Below, piece by piece: positions 1 through 9,320 of a DNA stretch of 64,000 nt. A program made the position numbers and the translations under genes. The notes beneath the pieces are model-generated. The model was given only the letters and a program-made list of their open reading frames with translations. It searched no databases and was not told the DNA's origin. How positions within the stretch are numbered: position 1 is the first letter of the stretch; each line of letters starts with the position of its first letter. Source of the DNA: Shewanella violacea DSS12 (GTDB taxonomy: Bacteria > Pseudomonadota > Gammaproteobacteria > Enterobacterales > Shewanellaceae); contig NC_014012.1 in the NCBI RefSeq assembly GCF_000091325.1, positions 4,671,685 through 4,735,684 of the forward strand, read 5' to 3'.

Positions 1-833
1 ACATAGAAACCAAACACATACTTGAGATGCATGTGAATGAGAAGACCCAGTCTCTCACCCAAGCCAATAAAGAATTAATCGCCGAAGTAGAACTGCACCG
101 AAGAACAGAGAAGAACCTGAGAGATACCCAAACCGAATTGATTCAAGCGGCTAAGATGGCTGTGGTTGGCCAGGCTATGACCTGTACCGCCCACGAGCTT
201 AATCAGCCCCTGTCGGCAATCTCAACCTATTTGTTCAGCGCACAAATGGCATTAGACAAGCATGAGTATGACTCACTGCCCAATGCCCTCAAAAAAATTG
301 AACTCCTCAGTATCCGCATGAGCAAAATAGTGCAGAATTTACGTAATTTTGCGAAGAAAAACCCGGCCGACAGCCCATTAATTCAGATCGAACTGCACGA
401 TATAGCCGAGCAAGCCAGAGCCATAGTCATCACTAAAGCGAAACGACAGCAGACTAAGATAACCAATCATCTGCCAATCGGTATATACACTCAGGCCGAC
501 GGCATTCAATTAGAGCAGATCATCATCAACCTCTTGGTAAACAGTTGTGATGCGGTAGCGAGCTCGAAGATAAGAGAGATAGATATCATATATCTGGGTT
601 CGAATAACGAGTCACATACCTTAGCCATTCTAGACTCGGGGCACGGCTTAGAACCTGAGATTCTTACTAGCCTTTTTACCCCCTTTACCACCACCAAAGA
701 GCTAGGCCTAGGACTCGGACTAAGCATTAGCCAAGCCATAATCGAACGCTTTCACGGTGCTATTATTCCCGCATCCGGCCTAACGGGCGGTGCCATGCTA
801 ATATTGGAATTACCTCAGTATGACAACAAGTAA
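1..833 (+). CDS. DctB-like sensor histidine kinase, C-terminal part (5' end outside window)
   Basis: Cytoplasmic end of a membrane sensor kinase. The frame is open to the left edge, so the sensor and membrane parts lie outside. Visible in order: a coiled-coil-like stretch, a HisKA H-box (AHELNQPLSAI, His near nt 192), an N-box (NLLVNSCDA, near nt 534), a G1 box (DSGHGL) and a G2 box (LGLGLSIS). The HELNQPL form of the H-box is typical of the DctB family, which senses C4-dicarboxylates. The stop overlaps the start of the response regulator by 14 bases, so the two are co-translated as a two-component pair. The DctB ligand is inferred from family only. Confidence 0.85.
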   Translation, partial: IETKHILEMHVNEKTQSLTQANKELIAEVELHRRTEKNLRDTQTELIQAAKMAVVGQAMTCTAHELNQPLSAISTYLFSAQMALDKHEYDSLPNALKKIELLSIRMSKIVQNLRNFAKKNPADSPLIQIELHDIAEQARAIVITKAKRQQTKITNHLPIGIYTQADGIQLEQIIINLLVNSCDAVASSKIREIDIIYLGSNNESHTLAILDSGHGLEPEILTSLFTPFTTTKELGLGLGLSISQAIIERFHGAIIPASGLTGGAMLILELPQYDNK

Positions 834-2088
834 TTGTTTAGAAATACTCTTAGTAGATGACGATCAAGATGTACTGGACGCCTATCATCACCTATTTTCT
901 CTCGCCGGATATCGGACTAGAATATTCACGAACCCGTTATCGGCCCTGGATTTTATCCCTATCGATTGGCCTGGGATTGTCGTTACCGATATGTATATGC
1001 CTCAGCTCAGCGGCATGGAACTGCTAACTCAGCTGAAGGAAAGAGATCCTCGGCTACCTGTGATAATGATTTCGGGTCATGGGGATATACCCATGGCATT
1101 GAAGGCAGTCAAACACGGTGCATGTGACTTTTTAGAAAAGCCCATCAAGCCCGCAGAGCTGCTGGCACTCATCACTAAACAGCTGAATTCACGCCATCAA
1201 TACCTGCAACAGAAGAGCTCACTCAACAAGACCTTGACCAGAGAACTGATAGGTAAATCGGCACAGGTGAATAACATCCGTCAGGTTCTATCTGAGATGG
1301 CATTACTCGATAGCAACGTCTGTATCTATGGTGAATCTGGGACTGGCCGCCACAATGTGGCCTCACTGCTCCATAGCTTGAGCGCCAGAGCGACACTGCC
1401 CCTAATTCAATTAAATGGCAATCAGATCAAGACCATTTCAGATATAGAAAATCTGTTCACCCAAGCATCACAAGCAAGTATTATTCTCTCCTTCCCCGAA
1501 CTCCTATCCCATGAAATACAACATTGGCTGGCCGAGTTCTTACTCAACCAGGAAAGAACTCAATCTAAGCCTATACGACTAATCACCATTTTCAGCGACT
1601 CGCCGGAAATCTATATCGGCGAACAGAGCCTGTTACCTGAACTCTATTACATCATCAATCAGAGCAATATAGAGCTGCCACCACTAAGAAAGAGACCCGA
1701 TGACATAGCTCAGCTATTTCATTATTTTCTCAAACGAAGTTGCAATAAGCTGGCAAAGCCTCTGCCTAGTGTCGATAAAAGTTACCTCTCGACCCTACGC
1801 AAGCACTCCTGGGATGGTAATGTCCGCGAGCTGAGGAATGTCGCCGAGCTGTTTGCTATAGGCATAGTTAAACTAACAGGACAGAATCGAACTCAGTCAA
1901 TGGATCAGACCCATAGCCCCCTAGATAACCTGGTCAATGACTATGAAAAACAGATTATCGAAGATGCTCTATATCTATTTTCTGGCAGAGTTGCAGATGC
2001 AGCCAATTACCTCCAGATACCTAGGAAGAAACTCTATTTGCGGCTGAAAAAACATGGAGTAGACAAAAAAGACTATAAGACACTATGA
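820..2088 (+). CDS. DctD/NtrC-family response regulator with degenerate sigma-54 AAA+ domain
   Basis: Response regulator paired with the upstream kinase. Receiver domain at residues 8-120 with acidic pocket (DDD, 13-15), phospho-acceptor Asp57 and Lys107 (EKPIKP). The central domain is NtrC-like but damaged: the P-loop reads GESGTGR (about 171-177) where the family has Lys, the Walker B region is SIILSFPELL, and the GAFTGA loop that touches sigma-54 is absent. The late AAA+ segment (PPLRKRPDDI, WDGNVRELRN) and a Fis-type helix-turn-helix (about 375-415) are kept. It is shorter than usual DctD (about 440-460 aa). It probably binds DNA but is unlikely to open sigma-54 promoters. NtrC at 51.8 kb is an intact comparison in the same window. 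Confidence 0.85.
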   Translation: MTTSNCLEILLVDDDQDVLDAYHHLFSLAGYRTRIFTNPLSALDFIPIDWPGIVVTDMYMPQLSGMELLTQLKERDPRLPVIMISGHGDIPMALKAVKHGACDFLEKPIKPAELLALITKQLNSRHQYLQQKSSLNKTLTRELIGKSAQVNNIRQVLSEMALLDSNVCIYGESGTGRHNVASLLHSLSARATLPLIQLNGNQIKTISDIENLFTQASQASIILSFPELLSHEIQHWLAEFLLNQERTQSKPIRLITIFSDSPEIYIGEQSLLPELYYIINQSNIELPPLRKRPDDIAQLFHYFLKRSCNKLAKPLPSVDKSYLSTLRKHSWDGNVRELRNVAELFAIGIVKLTGQNRTQSMDQTHSPLDNLVNDYEKQIIEDALYLFSGRVADAANYLQIPRKKLYLRLKKHGVDKKDYKTL

Positions 2089-2271
2089 GTATCTAATAGT
2101 AATCCAACTAAATATGACGCGACATGATACTCATCAAACAGATATGTTTGATGAGTGACTCAAACCTAGATTGAGCCAGGATGTTCTGGTATTAGAGATG
2201 CACAAACCGAACTAAGATAAAAGATGGGCGCAGCCCTTCGGCTCCGCCTCTTTGCCTAAGCAGCTAAAGAC

Positions 2272-3339
2272 TTATTTTAAATAATTTTTTAGCTGACCTT
2301 CCTGCTCAAGCAAGCTCTTATAGAGGGTGAATTGATTCGCCGCACGCTGCAAATTATGGCTTTCATGGTGAATGTTGAAATACACATCACCATTGAGGTG
2401 ATCGGTCAGGAAGCGAACCCCTATCATCAGACAGATCACCCGGGCACCTAGCCACAGACTGGACTTCTCATCTTGAGTTAACACGGTATCGAGTTCACTC
2501 AAATAACCACGGCAAATTGCGGCAAAGATAGATTCACGCACATGCACATTCTCAAGAGAGGTAGAGTCTTCCTCCTCCGGCGAGGTGAAAGTTCTCACCA
2601 TGTCACCGAAATCATACATGAGATGTCCCTTCATGCAGGTATCAAGATCTATGATAGCCAAACTGCTCATATCACGCTTGTCGTAGAGCATATTATTGAT
2701 TTTTGTGTCGTTATGACATATTCGAAGAGGCAGGATTGGCGATATTTGAGCAAGTTCTTGTAAAATATCCTGCTGAGAAAATACGAAATCAACCCAGTCA
2801 CTACAGCTTGCTAACCTATTTTCTTGATCACATGTTACCGCCGCCTTCAGCTGGTCTATACGTCCGGGAAGATGGTGAAACTGTGGAATAACATCCTCAA
2901 GCTGAGTCGCATCGAGATCGCTCAATGCCGATGAAAAATGTCCAAATGCCTTGGCTGCTGAAAAGGCTTCATCTTCAGAACTCACCACATCTATACTGTG
3001 ACTATGGGGAAGATAGTTAATAGCACGCCAAAAACCTTGTTCACCGAGATCCACCGCCAGCAGACCTTTATCGGTACGCACAGGCGCCACAATTTCAAGA
3101 GAATACTCACTCTTCTGGCGCTTTGTTGCTAAATGCTCGGCAATTTTATGGGCATTTTCTACCAAGGCCTTAGGGGTCTTAAATACCTGGGTATTGATTC
3201 CCTGTAGCACGAGTTCACCATTGCTCCAGCGAACCAGAAAGGTATCATTTATATGACCATTTCCCAAGGGGGAAACTTTGGCATCACTGGTCCGAATACC
3301 AAAATAGGGCAGCACAGACTGCCTGACAAAATCGATCAC
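2272..3339 (-). CDS. APH-fold sugar kinase, N-acetylhexosamine kinase (NahK)-like
   Basis: Phosphotransferase of the aminoglycoside phosphotransferase/choline kinase fold, 355 aa. The N-terminal GNGHINDT (26-33) resembles the nucleotide loop of the NahK/'mucin desulfatase' subgroup. The catalytic Brenner motif is HNDTKINN (209-216) and the metal-binding aspartate lies in IIDLDT (229-234). NahK proteins phosphorylate N-acetylhexosamines at C1; that substrate is an inference from these motifs, and other small hydroxylated substrates are possible. The gene stands alone on the minus strand, with no sugar transporter or glycosidase beside it. No signal peptide, so probably cytoplasmic. Confidence 0.7.
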   Translation of the reverse strand: MIDFVRQSVLPYFGIRTSDAKVSPLGNGHINDTFLVRWSNGELVLQGINTQVFKTPKALVENAHKIAEHLATKRQKSEYSLEIVAPVRTDKGLLAVDLGEQGFWRAINYLPHSHSIDVVSSEDEAFSAAKAFGHFSSALSDLDATQLEDVIPQFHHLPGRIDQLKAAVTCDQENRLASCSDWVDFVFSQQDILQELAQISPILPLRICHNDTKINNMLYDKRDMSSLAIIDLDTCMKGHLMYDFGDMVRTFTSPEEEDSTSLENVHVRESIFAAICRGYLSELDTVLTQDEKSSLWLGARVICLMIGVRFLTDHLNGDVYFNIHHESHNLQRAANQFTLYKSLLEQEGQLKNYLK

Positions 3340-3601
3340 TCAATAACTCCATTTCTCTTATGATGTAAAACTCCTGAGAGCTTTTGTTTCACCCGCACCA
3401 CATCCCACGCTAGGTTACCCCGAACCAAGCGTCCTGTGCCCTAGCCACTCAGTTCAGTTGCTATAACGTTCAGTGGATGATGGATGCCATGTATATGCTG
3501 CATAACGGCCGGTAAATAACGTTCAGATTTAGACTCTGAACCAGATCTAAGATGCATCGATTTAGCCAAGCAGTCTAAAGATTTAGTGATATTTATTCCA
3601 G

Positions 3602-4684
3602 CTATAAATAAGGCCTAAAAGCGGTGTTTTTTGACAGTGCGGACTGGCTGCCCTTGAGACTGAAATCATAGCCGCACAGCTTGATGCTGCCACGTATCGC
3701 TATATCAGAGATAATCCCTTGAGTGTCTAATGGTGAGAAACGTGCCTCGATTGACGTATCAGGCATATGTTCCACCAAGATGGGTCGATAATTACTGCCA
3801 TCGTTAAAACTCAGCTTGGCACAGCTTGTGTCACCCTTTGCCGATGCAAGGGACCAGAGCTCACCTGCTGGGCGCTTCTCTCCTAACCAACGAATGATCA
3901 GCACATCATTTTCCAGCAGCACGCTAAACCCATCGGGGATCTTAGCCTCCTGCCTAACCTGTGCCGGTACCTTTGCTGATATTTCTGCAACTAACTCACT
4001 CTTAACCTCTTCATCGGTCGATAGCAGCTCCAACAGGCCTGCTATGAGCACTAAAACTCCCAGACCAGTCGCAACAGCTAGCAATAATTTGCGGTTCTCT
4101 TTGGCCCAATAACTCCACTGCCTCATTGCCATGGAGCCCGACAACCTTGAGGAAGAAGATGTCTGCCGTTTATGATGCTTCTCTTCTACCACACCTTCAT
4201 AAGCATGAGACTCTTCAGCGTCATATTCATTATCAGCTGCAAGGTCCCCATATAAGCTAGGCTCAACCCGCCTACGATTCACTCTTGATGCAGATATGAC
4301 CGCTGGACCCGCATAGCCTTGATGATAGAAGTTAACCTTGCCTACGGGGGAGAGTCTGGCAAAGAAGAGGCTGATTAAAACGGCGATAAGCAGAATCACC
4401 ACAGATAGCACTAAGCTAGCAGCATAGGCGAGTGTGATTGAGAATAAGAAAAGAGGAATCAAAACCAGGCCGGCATGCCAACTTGGCCGTGCCACATCAC
4501 GCATTCTTCTATAAGCGCTCAAGCCAAGCACTGGGGCGAGTAAACAGCCTAGCACTAAGAGGCCTGCACTTTGACCAAAGAGCATGCAGCCTAGTAGCAA
4601 AACAAGATAAACAGAGGCACTAATTACCGCAAATCTGACACCGTTATCTCGGCCACTGAAGCAAAAGAGTGATTGATATTGCAT
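3602..4684 (-). CDS. DUF805-type membrane protein with extra C-terminal domain
   Basis: Integral membrane protein of unknown function, about 360 aa. The first 120 residues look like DUF805: a short SLFCFSGRDNG-type lead, then four hydrophobic helices with an internal YRRMRD loop. A polar, charged linker follows, then a fifth hydrophobic segment (LLLAVATGLGVLVLIAGLLELL) and a soluble C-terminal domain of about 110 residues with two cysteines, probably periplasmic. I chose the ATG at 4684 because an AGG motif sits about 10 bases before it; a GTG four codons upstream is the alternative. A single gene, transcribed away from gmk. Confidence 0.6.
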   Translation of the reverse strand: MQYQSLFCFSGRDNGVRFAVISASVYLVLLLGCMLFGQSAGLLVLGCLLAPVLGLSAYRRMRDVARPSWHAGLVLIPLFLFSITLAYAASLVLSVVILLIAVLISLFFARLSPVGKVNFYHQGYAGPAVISASRVNRRRVEPSLYGDLAADNEYDAEESHAYEGVVEEKHHKRQTSSSSRLSGSMAMRQWSYWAKENRKLLLAVATGLGVLVLIAGLLELLSTDEEVKSELVAEISAKVPAQVRQEAKIPDGFSVLLENDVLIIRWLGEKRPAGELWSLASAKGDTSCAKLSFNDGSNYRPILVEHMPDTSIEARFSPLDTQGIISDIAIRGSIKLCGYDFSLKGSQSALSKNTAFRPYL

Positions 4685-4916
4685 TGAAAAAAACACCTAA
4701 TAAAATGGAATACTCTCACCCCTATGAGTTAAGAGTAAAAAAGAAGCGGCCAACAAGCCTTAGGCATAATACACCCTAAATGGCCGAATTAACCCTATAC
4801 AGGCTAAACAATTTATTGCTCAAAGTCAGTGCCAGCTTGAATAAAGCCATTAAACTTATTTCACTTATCCAGTTTGTTCAAAAAACCTTAAACCTATTAG
4901 GATTAAACTGCCACTA

Positions 4917-4944
4917 GCGCCCCAGCCCAAGTGGGGCGTATAAT
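4917..4944 (+). promoter_or_regulatory. Probable gmk promoter -10 with GC-rich hairpin
   Basis: The divergent gap between the DUF805 gene and gmk contains a perfect TATAAT at 4939-4944 directly after a GC-rich inverted repeat (CCCC...GGGG, from 4917). No good -35 hexamer is visible at the usual distance, so this is a weak call. The rest of this roughly 300-base gap is AT-rich with no other clear signal. Confidence 0.35.
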
Positions 4945-5002
4945 GCACAGCTTCCCGATGCTCGGGAGCCACATTTCGTTTTAAATTTTGGATGCTTAAC
5001 TC

Positions 5003-5626
5003 ATGACCGCACGCGGAAACCTATTTATCGTATCAGCGCCCAGTGGCGCAGGTAAATCCTCTCTCATTTCGGCACTTCTGCAGGATAAACCTGCCGATAA
5101 ACAAGTTTCTGTGTCTCATACGACCCGCCAACCTCGTCCGGGTGAAGTCAACGGACAGCACTATCATTTTGTGACCAAAGAAGAGTTTAAAGCCTTGATC
5201 ACCGAAAATGCTTTTTTCGAGTGGGCCGAGGTGTTTGGCAACTACTATGGTACGTCTCGAAAAGTGATCGAACAAACCTTGACCGATGGCATAGATGTTT
5301 TTCTCGATATCGACTGGCAAGGGGCGCAACAGGTCAAAAAAGTGATGCCTGAGGCCATAGGGATATTTATTCTTCCTCCCTCTAGAACTGAATTAGAGAA
5401 GCGTCTGACGGGTCGTGGCCAAGATAGCAAAGAAGTCATTGCCAGCCGTATGGCTCAGGCTGCATCAGAGATCTCTCATTATAACGAATATGACTTCATC
5501 ATCATTAATGACGATTTCGACACGGCTTTAGCCGACTTAGTCGCAATTATCCGCAGCCAACGTCTAACGGATACTGGCCAAATTCATGCGCACAATGATA
5601 TGATACAAGGTCTGCTGGCAGACTAG
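5003..5626 (+). CDS. gmk: Guanylate kinase
   Basis: Converts GMP to GDP with ATP, in the cytoplasm, as part of GTP/dGTP synthesis. The 207 aa length is normal for the family. P-loop [11 protein letters not shown] (residues 11-21); GMP-binding region [19 protein letters not shown] (38-56); lid with TGRGQD. First gene of the conserved gmk-rpoZ-spoT block, 57 bases before the rpoZ start. Its link to spoT is biologically sensible because (p)ppGpp metabolism uses the same guanine nucleotides. Confidence 0.97.
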   Translation: MTARGNLFIVSAPSGAGKSSLISALLQDKPADKQVSVSHTTRQPRPGEVNGQHYHFVTKEEFKALITENAFFEWAEVFGNYYGTSRKVIEQTLTDGIDVFLDIDWQGAQQVKKVMPEAIGIFILPPSRTELEKRLTGRGQDSKEVIASRMAQAASEISHYNEYDFIIINDDFDTALADLVAIIRSQRLTDTGQIHAHNDMIQGLLAD

Positions 5627-5683
5627 GTGCCAACATGAACAATTTTGCGTCATTTTTTTCATCCTAACACTGGAGTTCCATAC

Positions 5684-5968
5684 ATGGCTCGCGTAACTGT
5701 AGAAGACGCCGTAAACCAAATCGGCAACCGTTTTGATATGATCCTGGTTGCAGCGCGTCGTGCTCGCCAAATCGCTGTGCAGGGTAAAGACCCTATGGTT
5801 GAAGAAGAGAACGACAAGCCTACGGTTATCGCACTGCGCGAAATCGAATTAGGTTTAGTTACTGCTGACACTTTGGATGCCGATGAGCGCCAAACTGTTC
5901 GTGAACGTGAAGCAGCTGAAATTGCTGCTGTAGCTGCGATTGCTGAAGGTCGCAACGACATATTATAA
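5684..5968 (+). CDS. rpoZ: RNA polymerase omega subunit
   Basis: Small subunit of RNA polymerase that helps assembly and forms part of a ppGpp site. 94 aa. It begins [18 protein letters not shown], the classic omega start, with the RARQIAV helix near residues 23-29. The start at 5684 is set by a GGAG motif 8 bases upstream and by the conserved N-terminus; an in-frame ATG at 5645 would add 13 residues not typical of the family. Its stop codon is within the ribosome-binding region of spoT, so rpoZ and spoT are probably translationally coupled. Confidence 0.96.
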   Translation: MARVTVEDAVNQIGNRFDMILVAARRARQIAVQGKDPMVEEENDKPTVIALREIELGLVTADTLDADERQTVREREAAEIAAVAAIAEGRNDIL

Positions 5969-5981
5969 GGAGTGCAACCAC

Positions 5982-8087
5982 TTGTATCTGTTTGAAGGTC
6001 TCAAAGAGTCTGCATCAAGTTATTTAGAACCTGATCAGGTAGCATTACTCAAGCAGGCCTACCTGGTGGCGCGTGATGCCCACGAAGGTCAAATGCGCAC
6101 AAGTGGTGAACCCTATATTACACACCCGGTTGCGGTCGCCCGCATCCTGGCCGATATGCGTCTCGATCATGAGACGCTTATGGCCGCTCTCCTGCATGAC
6201 ACTATCGAAGACACCCCAGTAACCAAAGATGAATTAGCTGAAATTTTCAGTGAATCCATCGCCGAACTGGTCGAAGGCGTCTCCAAACTCGATAAGCTAA
6301 AATTTCGCGACAAGAAAGAAGCCCAAGCCGAAAACTTCCGCAAAATGATGATGGCCATGACTCAAGACATTCGAGTGATCCTCATCAAGTTAGCCGACAG
6401 AACCCACAATATGCGTACCCTTGGAGCCTTAAGGCCCGATAAGCGTCGTCGTATTGCCCGGGAAACTCTGGAAATTTATGCCCCGATTGCCAATCGTCTC
6501 GGTATCCATAATATCAAGACAGAGCTGGAAGACTTAGGTTTCCAAGCTTACTACCCTATGCGCTACCGCGTATTGAGAGAAGTAGTGAAAGCGGCTCGCG
6601 GTAATCGAAAAGAATTAATCCAGAGCATAGAATCCGCGGTGCATACTCGTCTGGGAGATACTGGGCTCGTGGGCACAGTCAAAGGTCGAGAGAAAAACCT
6701 CTACTCCATCTACAACAAGATGCGCGGCAAAGAACTGCAATTTCAGGAAGTCATGGATATCTACGCCTTTCGCGTCGTCGTCGATTCCATAGATACCTGT
6801 TATCGGGTCATGGGCGCCATGCATGGCCTTTATAAGCCTCGCCCGGGCCGTTTCAAAGATTATATTGCCATTCCAAAAGCCAACGGCTATCAGTCATTGC
6901 ATACCTCGCTATTTGGCCCCCATGGCGTACCGGTCGAAATACAGATCCGTACCGAAGATATGGACCAGATGGCGGATAAAGGGATTGCGGCTCATTGGAT
7001 CTATAAAAAAGGCAACTCGGGTCAGCAAGGCACTACAACACAAGTTCGTGCTCGCAAGTGGATGCAGAGCTTATTAGAGCTGCAGCAGAGTGCCAGCACC
7101 TCATTCGAATTTGTTGAAAATTTCAAGACTGAACTCTTCCCGGAAGAGATTTACGTATTTACCCCTGAAGGTCGTATTTTAGAACTTCCAGTTGGGGCTA
7201 CCCCGGTGGACTTTGCCTACGAAGTTCATACCGATGTAGGTACTACCTGTGTCGGCGCGCGCGTTAACCGCCAAGCCTACCCCTTGAGTCAGCCACTTAT
7301 CTCGGGACAGACTATCGAGATCATCACCGCCAAAGGTGCGAGGCCAAATGCGGCCTGGCTTAACTTCGTAGTGACAGGCAAGGCTCGCGCAAAGATCCGT
7401 CAGCTACTCAAGAGCCTCACCGAAGACGATGCGGTTATTTTAGGTAAACGCCTACTCAACCATGCATTAGGCGAAACCAAACTAGATTCCATAGCACCAG
7501 AGCAGATAGCTCAGGTCGTTAACGACACCAAACATAACACCTTAGATGAATTGCTGGCCGATATTGGTCTGGGCAATGCCATGAGTATAGTGATAGCTCA
7601 AAGATTAGTCGGCGATCAGGTCGTGGCTCAGGAACATAATGATTCCCACATGATGCCTATTCGCGGTGCAGAGGGAATGCTAGTCACCTTCGCTAACTGT
7701 TGTCTGCCTATTCCGGGTGATGCGGTTATTGCACACGTGAGCCCGGGCAAAGGTCTAGTCGTTCATATGGAAAGCTGCTCTAACATCCGTGGCTATCAGG
7801 GTGAGCCAGACAAATATATCCCGGTTCAATGGGATAACGCCGAAGGCGTCGAGTTCCAGACGAATCTGCGAGTAGAGATAGTCAACCACCAAGGTGCGCT
7901 GGCCAAAATCACCTCGATAGTTGCCGGCGAAGAGGCAAATATTCACAACTTGAGTACCGAAGAGCGTGATGGAAGAGTCTTCCTGATCAACCTGAGGATC
8001 TCAGTTAAAGACCGTATCCATCTAGCAAACGTGATGCGACGTATCAGGGTGCTGCCCGAAGTACTTAGAACATCCCGTAATCGATAA
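5982..8087 (+). CDS. spoT: Bifunctional (p)ppGpp synthetase/hydrolase SpoT
   Basis: Makes and, mainly, hydrolyses the stringent-response alarmone. Domains in order: HD hydrolase (RDAHEGQMRTSGEPYITHP, ALLHDTIEDT, LADRTHNMRTL), RelA/SpoT synthetase region (RPGRFKDYIAIPKANGYQSLHT), TGS domain (VFTPEGRILELPVGATPVDFAY), zinc-finger-like region and C-terminal ACT. The start is a TTG at 5982: an AAGGAG motif lies nine bases before it, and translation from there gives LYLFEGL..., matching the MYLFE start of enterobacterial SpoT, with 701 aa in total. A longer in-frame ORF from 5940 would overlap rpoZ. The hydrolase motif HDTIEDT is intact, unlike in RelA. Confidence 0.96.
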   Translation: MYLFEGLKESASSYLEPDQVALLKQAYLVARDAHEGQMRTSGEPYITHPVAVARILADMRLDHETLMAALLHDTIEDTPVTKDELAEIFSESIAELVEGVSKLDKLKFRDKKEAQAENFRKMMMAMTQDIRVILIKLADRTHNMRTLGALRPDKRRRIARETLEIYAPIANRLGIHNIKTELEDLGFQAYYPMRYRVLREVVKAARGNRKELIQSIESAVHTRLGDTGLVGTVKGREKNLYSIYNKMRGKELQFQEVMDIYAFRVVVDSIDTCYRVMGAMHGLYKPRPGRFKDYIAIPKANGYQSLHTSLFGPHGVPVEIQIRTEDMDQMADKGIAAHWIYKKGNSGQQGTTTQVRARKWMQSLLELQQSASTSFEFVENFKTELFPEEIYVFTPEGRILELPVGATPVDFAYEVHTDVGTTCVGARVNRQAYPLSQPLISGQTIEIITAKGARPNAAWLNFVVTGKARAKIRQLLKSLTEDDAVILGKRLLNHALGETKLDSIAPEQIAQVVNDTKHNTLDELLADIGLGNAMSIVIAQRLVGDQVVAQEHNDSHMMPIRGAEGMLVTFANCCLPIPGDAVIAHVSPGKGLVVHMESCSNIRGYQGEPDKYIPVQWDNAEGVEFQTNLRVEIVNHQGALAKITSIVAGEEANIHNLSTEERDGRVFLINLRISVKDRIHLANVMRRIRVLPEVLRTSRNR

Positions 8088-8120
8088 ATAACTCATCAAG
8101 ACTAACTTAGAGAGAGCGTT

Positions 8121-8504
8121 ATGGCAGAAAAAATCATCATAGCAACCGATAAGGCACCACAGGCAATCGGCACTTATTCTCAGGCTGTTAAAGTGGGCAG
8201 CACTGTCTATCTATCTGGTCAAATCCCATTAGACCCTGCAACTATGCAGATGGTTAGCGATGAATTTTCTGCTCAAGTAGTGCAAGTCTTCGACAACTTG
8301 ACCGCGGTCTGTGAAGCCGCCGGCGGTTCTTTGAGTGATATCGTCAAGCTTAATATTTTCATGACAGATCTAAGCAACTTCGCCACGGTCAACGAGATCA
8401 TGGAGCGTTACTTCTCTCAGCCTTACCCGGCTCGTGCGGCTATCGGGGTTAAACAACTACCGAAAGGCTCACTAGTAGAGATGGATGGAGTGATGGAGAT
8501 TTAA
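8121..8504 (+). CDS. ridA: RidA family enamine/imine deaminase
   Basis: Cytoplasmic deaminase that removes reactive 2-aminoacrylate-type intermediates released by PLP enzymes. 127 aa, full length for YjgF/YER057c/UK114. Signatures: [12 protein letters not shown] (13-24), [11 protein letters not shown] (29-39) and the active-site arginine in YPARAAIGV (near 105). It starts 33 bases after spoT with a GAGAG motif before the ATG and is followed by a clear terminator, so it closes the gmk-spoT unit. Confidence 0.93.
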   Translation: MAEKIIIATDKAPQAIGTYSQAVKVGSTVYLSGQIPLDPATMQMVSDEFSAQVVQVFDNLTAVCEAAGGSLSDIVKLNIFMTDLSNFATVNEIMERYFSQPYPARAAIGVKQLPKGSLVEMDGVMEI

Positions 8505-8524
8505 TCTCCTTGCACATTCTATCG

Positions 8525-8550
8525 AGGGCGCTTCGGCGCCCTTTTGTTTT
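8525..8550 (+). terminator. Intrinsic terminator after ridA
   Basis: A GC-rich stem with a CTTCG loop (GGGCGCTTCGGCGCCC) followed by TTTTGTTTT, 20 bases after the ridA stop. Separates the gmk-rpoZ-spoT-ridA unit from trmH. Confidence 0.85.
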
Positions 8551-8595
8551 CCTATTATAAATGCATATACAGCTACAAATTAAAGAAGTAACCCC

Positions 8596-9294
8596 ATGAG
8601 CCCAGAACGCCTTGCACGTATCAATGAAATGCTGGATAACCGTCAGCCAGATCTCACCCTATGTTTAGATAGGGTTCATAAGACCAACAACATAGCAGCC
8701 GTGATCCGCACCGCCGATGCCGTGGGTATCCATCAAGTTCATGCGGTATGGCCAGATATAGAGATGCGTGTCTCGGGTAATACCGCTTCTGGTAGCCAAC
8801 AATGGGTGAAAACCATTAAGCACTATCATATGGATGACGCCGTACAAGCTTTTCGCGCTCAGGATATGCAAATCTTAGCCACCAACTTCTCGGCAGATGC
8901 CGTCGATTTTCGTGAAATCGATTATACCCGCCCCACGGTTATCATCTTAGGCAATGAACATGATGGCGTGAGTCCAGAAGGCATCGCTGCCGCGGATCAG
9001 CACATCATCATTCCCATGATAGGCATGGTGCAATCACTCAATGTCTCGGTAGCATCGGCACTCATCATGTATGAGGCCCAGCGACAGCGACAAGTCGCCG
9101 GCATGTATGGCACTCGTAAGCTAGATGATGACTACTGTCAGATAAAGCTATTTGAGCAGGGCCATCCCATCTATGCCAAGGCTTGCACACGCAAGAATAT
9201 TCCCTACCCTAAGGTCGACCATCTAGGGGAAATCGTCGCCGATGACATCTGGTGGGCAAAAATGCGCTCACCGGAATTTCACGCCGCTGTTTGA
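8596..9294 (+). CDS. trmH: tRNA (guanosine-18-2'-O)-methyltransferase
   Basis: SPOUT-class methyltransferase that methylates the ribose of G18 in tRNA with SAM. 232 aa. N-terminal RVHKTNNIAAVIRTADAVG contains the conserved NxAAxxRTAD arginine region; the knot motifs are IILGNEHDGVS (near 117-127), IPMIGMVQSLNVSVASAL (near 139-156) and the C-terminal extension characteristic of TrmH. In many gammaproteobacteria trmH is followed by recG, but here recG begins about 6.9 kb further on, with unrelated genes and repeats between. Confidence 0.95.
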   Translation: MSPERLARINEMLDNRQPDLTLCLDRVHKTNNIAAVIRTADAVGIHQVHAVWPDIEMRVSGNTASGSQQWVKTIKHYHMDDAVQAFRAQDMQILATNFSADAVDFREIDYTRPTVIILGNEHDGVSPEGIAAADQHIIIPMIGMVQSLNVSVASALIMYEAQRQRQVAGMYGTRKLDDDYCQIKLFEQGHPIYAKACTRKNIPYPKVDHLGEIVADDIWWAKMRSPEFHAAV

Positions 9295-9320
9295 GCGGTT
9301 CAAAACTAAAAATCTAGTTC

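Noticed and set aside
3816..4112. Plus-strand ORF inside the DUF805 gene
   Set aside because: Serine-rich shadow translation with no start signal, opposite a well-supported membrane protein.
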